A stretch of 6,236 nt of DNA from Eubacteriales Family XIII. Incertae Sedis bacterium (GTDB taxonomy: Bacteria > Bacillota > Clostridia > Peptostreptococcales > Anaerovoracaceae), in the NCBI GenBank assembly GCA_031272745.1, contig JAISTF010000179.1, positions 1-6,236 of the forward strand, written 5' to 3'. Of this stretch, positions 5,411 through 6,236 are shown piece by piece (position 1 is the first letter of the stretch; the number at the start of each line of letters is the position of its first letter). The notes beneath the pieces are model-generated. The model was not told the DNA's origin and did no database searches. It saw only the letters and a list, made by a program, of their open reading frames with translations. The position numbers and the translations under genes are program-made.

Positions 5411-6116
5411 CCGAACAATTTGTATAGACTTTCTGCACGTCGTCGTTGTCCTCGAACGTGTCGATCATCTTGCCCAGCGACTTCGCCGCGTGGTCGTCCT
5501 TCGGCTCGGTCTCCATGTTCGGGATGAAGTCCACGTCCGCCTCGTCGGGCTCGATGCCCGCCGCGATCAGCGCGTCCACCACCGCCGTCAAATTGTCCGC
5601 GCCCGTGCGGATCTCCCAATACTCCTCCGCGTCGAGGATGTCCTCGAGCCCCGCGTCGAGCCCCGCTTCCATCAGCGTGTCCTCGTCGGCCTTGGCCTTC
5701 TCCACGAGAATGACGCCCTTCCGCTCAAACATATACGACACGCAGCCCGGCGCGCCCATATTGCCGCCGAACCGGTCAAACGTGTGCTTGACGGCGCTCG
5801 TCGTGCGGTTCATATTGTCCGTCAGCACGTCGACGATGACCGCGACGCCCGAAGGCCCGTAGCCCTCGAACCGCGCCTCTTCGTACGACTCGCCTTCGAT
5901 CTGGCCGCTGCCCTTCTTCACCGCCTGCTCGATCTTGTCCTTCGGCATGCTGATGGACTTCGCCTTGTCGATGGCCGTGCGCAGCGACGCGTTGTAGGCA
6001 GGGTCGGGCCCCGCCTTTGCCGCGACCATGATGGCGCGCGCGTACTTCGTGAATATCGCCGCCCGTTTGCTGTCCTGCGCGGCCTTGCGCCCCGCGATCG
6101 TACCGTGTCTGCCCAT
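5391..6116 (-). CDS. yebC: YebC/PmpR-family protein (translation factor/regulator)
   Basis: A 241-residue cytoplasmic protein, the usual length of the family. YebC proteins were long described as DNA-binding transcriptional regulators; recent work on bacterial and mitochondrial (TACO1) homologues points to a ribosome-associated role in relieving stalls at proline-rich sequences. Visible marks: the N-terminus MGRHGTIAGRK followed by a basic helix KRAAIFTKYARAI (17-29), MPKDKIEQAVKKGSG (57-71), the signature EGYGPSGVAVIVDVLTDN (84-101), NRT (103-105), GCVSYMFERKG (124-134) and the acidic C-terminal DNDDVQKVYTN (223-233). I chose the ATG at 6116 because MGRHGTIAGRK is a normal family start and GAGGGAG (6129..6123) lies six bases upstream; an in-frame TTG at 6131 is less likely. 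It is probably monocistronic with its own promoter; the next transcription unit begins over its stop codon. No ruvABC genes, a common neighbour elsewhere, are visible. Confidence 0.96.
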   Translation of the reverse strand: MGRHGTIAGRKAAQDSKRAAIFTKYARAIMVAAKAGPDPAYNASLRTAIDKAKSISMPKDKIEQAVKKGSGQIEGESYEEARFEGYGPSGVAVIVDVLTDNMNRTTSAVKHTFDRFGGNMGAPGCVSYMFERKGVILVEKAKADEDTLMEAGLDAGLEDILDAEEYWEIRTGADNLTAVVDALIAAGIEPDEADVDFIPNMETEPKDDHAAKSLGKMIDTFEDNDDVQKVYTNCSVDLGAE

Positions 6117-6162
6117 GAAAATCTCCCTCAATTGAAATCATGCAATGATGGTTGTTGAGGAA

Positions 6163-6171
6163 AGTATACCA
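6163..6171 (-). promoter_or_regulatory. Extended -10 promoter of yebC
   Basis: Minus-strand TGGTATACT (6171..6163) is an extended -10 element with a strong TATACT hexamer. The expected -35 position (about 6191..6186) has no match, as is common with a TGn motif. It would give a leader of about 40 nt before the yebC start. Confidence 0.55.
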
Positions 6172-6204
6172 TAAAACAGAAGGGGCGGCGTACTACATAT
6201 TCAT

Positions 6205-6233
6205 ACGGCGTCACTCCTCGATCACGACGCCGT
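6205..6233 (-). repeat. 8-bp perfect inverted repeat at the end of the upstream gene
   Basis: Minus-strand ACGGCGTC (6233..6226) and GACGCCGT (6212..6205) are perfect complements with a 13-base loop. The hairpin spans the putative stop codon at 6213..6211 and could be a terminator or 3'-end stabiliser for the upstream gene, but no T tract follows. Confidence 0.4.
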
Positions 6234-6236
6234 CTT
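6211..6236 (-). CDS. Possible C-terminal end of an unidentified gene (runs off the right edge)
   Basis: In one minus-strand frame the last bases read D-G-V-V-I-E-E then TGA (6213..6211). This looks like a normal acidic protein end and lies just upstream of the yebC promoter on the same strand. Seven codons are too few to identify a family, and another frame is also partly open, so this is tentative. Confidence 0.35.

Overview
The window looks like a chromosomal stretch from a GC-rich, anaerobic Gram-positive bacterium, most likely of the Clostridia. This rests on strong Shine-Dalgarno sites, TATAAT-type promoters in short AT-richer gaps, an XpaC/TelA gene pair of Firmicutes type, and a corrinoid-activator (RACE/ASKHA) ferredoxin gene typical of anaerobes that use corrinoid methyl transfer. 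The assignment is inference; no rRNA or other taxonomic marker is present. Every gene I accept lies on the minus strand, so the window reads biologically from high to low coordinates.

From the right edge: (1) the last codons of an unidentified gene (6211-6236, tentative). (2) An extended -10 promoter (6163-6171) and yebC (5391-6116), a YebC/PmpR-family protein. (3) A near-consensus sigma-A promoter (5382-5410) whose -35 lies in the last codons of yebC. It drives a gene-free stretch of about 190 nt that folds into a long rod and ends in an intrinsic terminator (5185-5211). This is very probably a structured RNA; a 6S (SsrS)-like RNA is my leading guess and a cis-acting leader is the alternative. 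(4) xpaC (4217-5143) and telA (3039-4220), coupled by an ATGA overlap and closed by a terminator (3003-3022). (5) An intergenic region of 217 bp (2822-3038) with two candidate extended -10 promoters, a 7-bp dyad over the upstream -10, and inverted repeats that could form a pseudoknot or two alternative hairpins. (6) A second operon: a [2Fe-2S]/ASKHA reductive activator of corrinoid enzymes (860-2821), a DUF3786 protein (237-863) and the first 80 codons of a probable PucR-type regulator (1-240), all joined by ATGA overlaps.

The second operon looks like the service module of a corrinoid-dependent methyltransferase system: the activator would reduce inactive Co(II) corrinoid protein back to Co(I), DUF3786 is its frequent companion of unknown role, and the last gene may be the pathway regulator. 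Any methyltransferase or corrinoid-protein genes would lie beyond the left edge. The first operon is a membrane/envelope-stress type pair of unclear biochemistry. The parts most worth a second look are the apparent RNA gene between yebC and xpaC and the leader of the activator operon.
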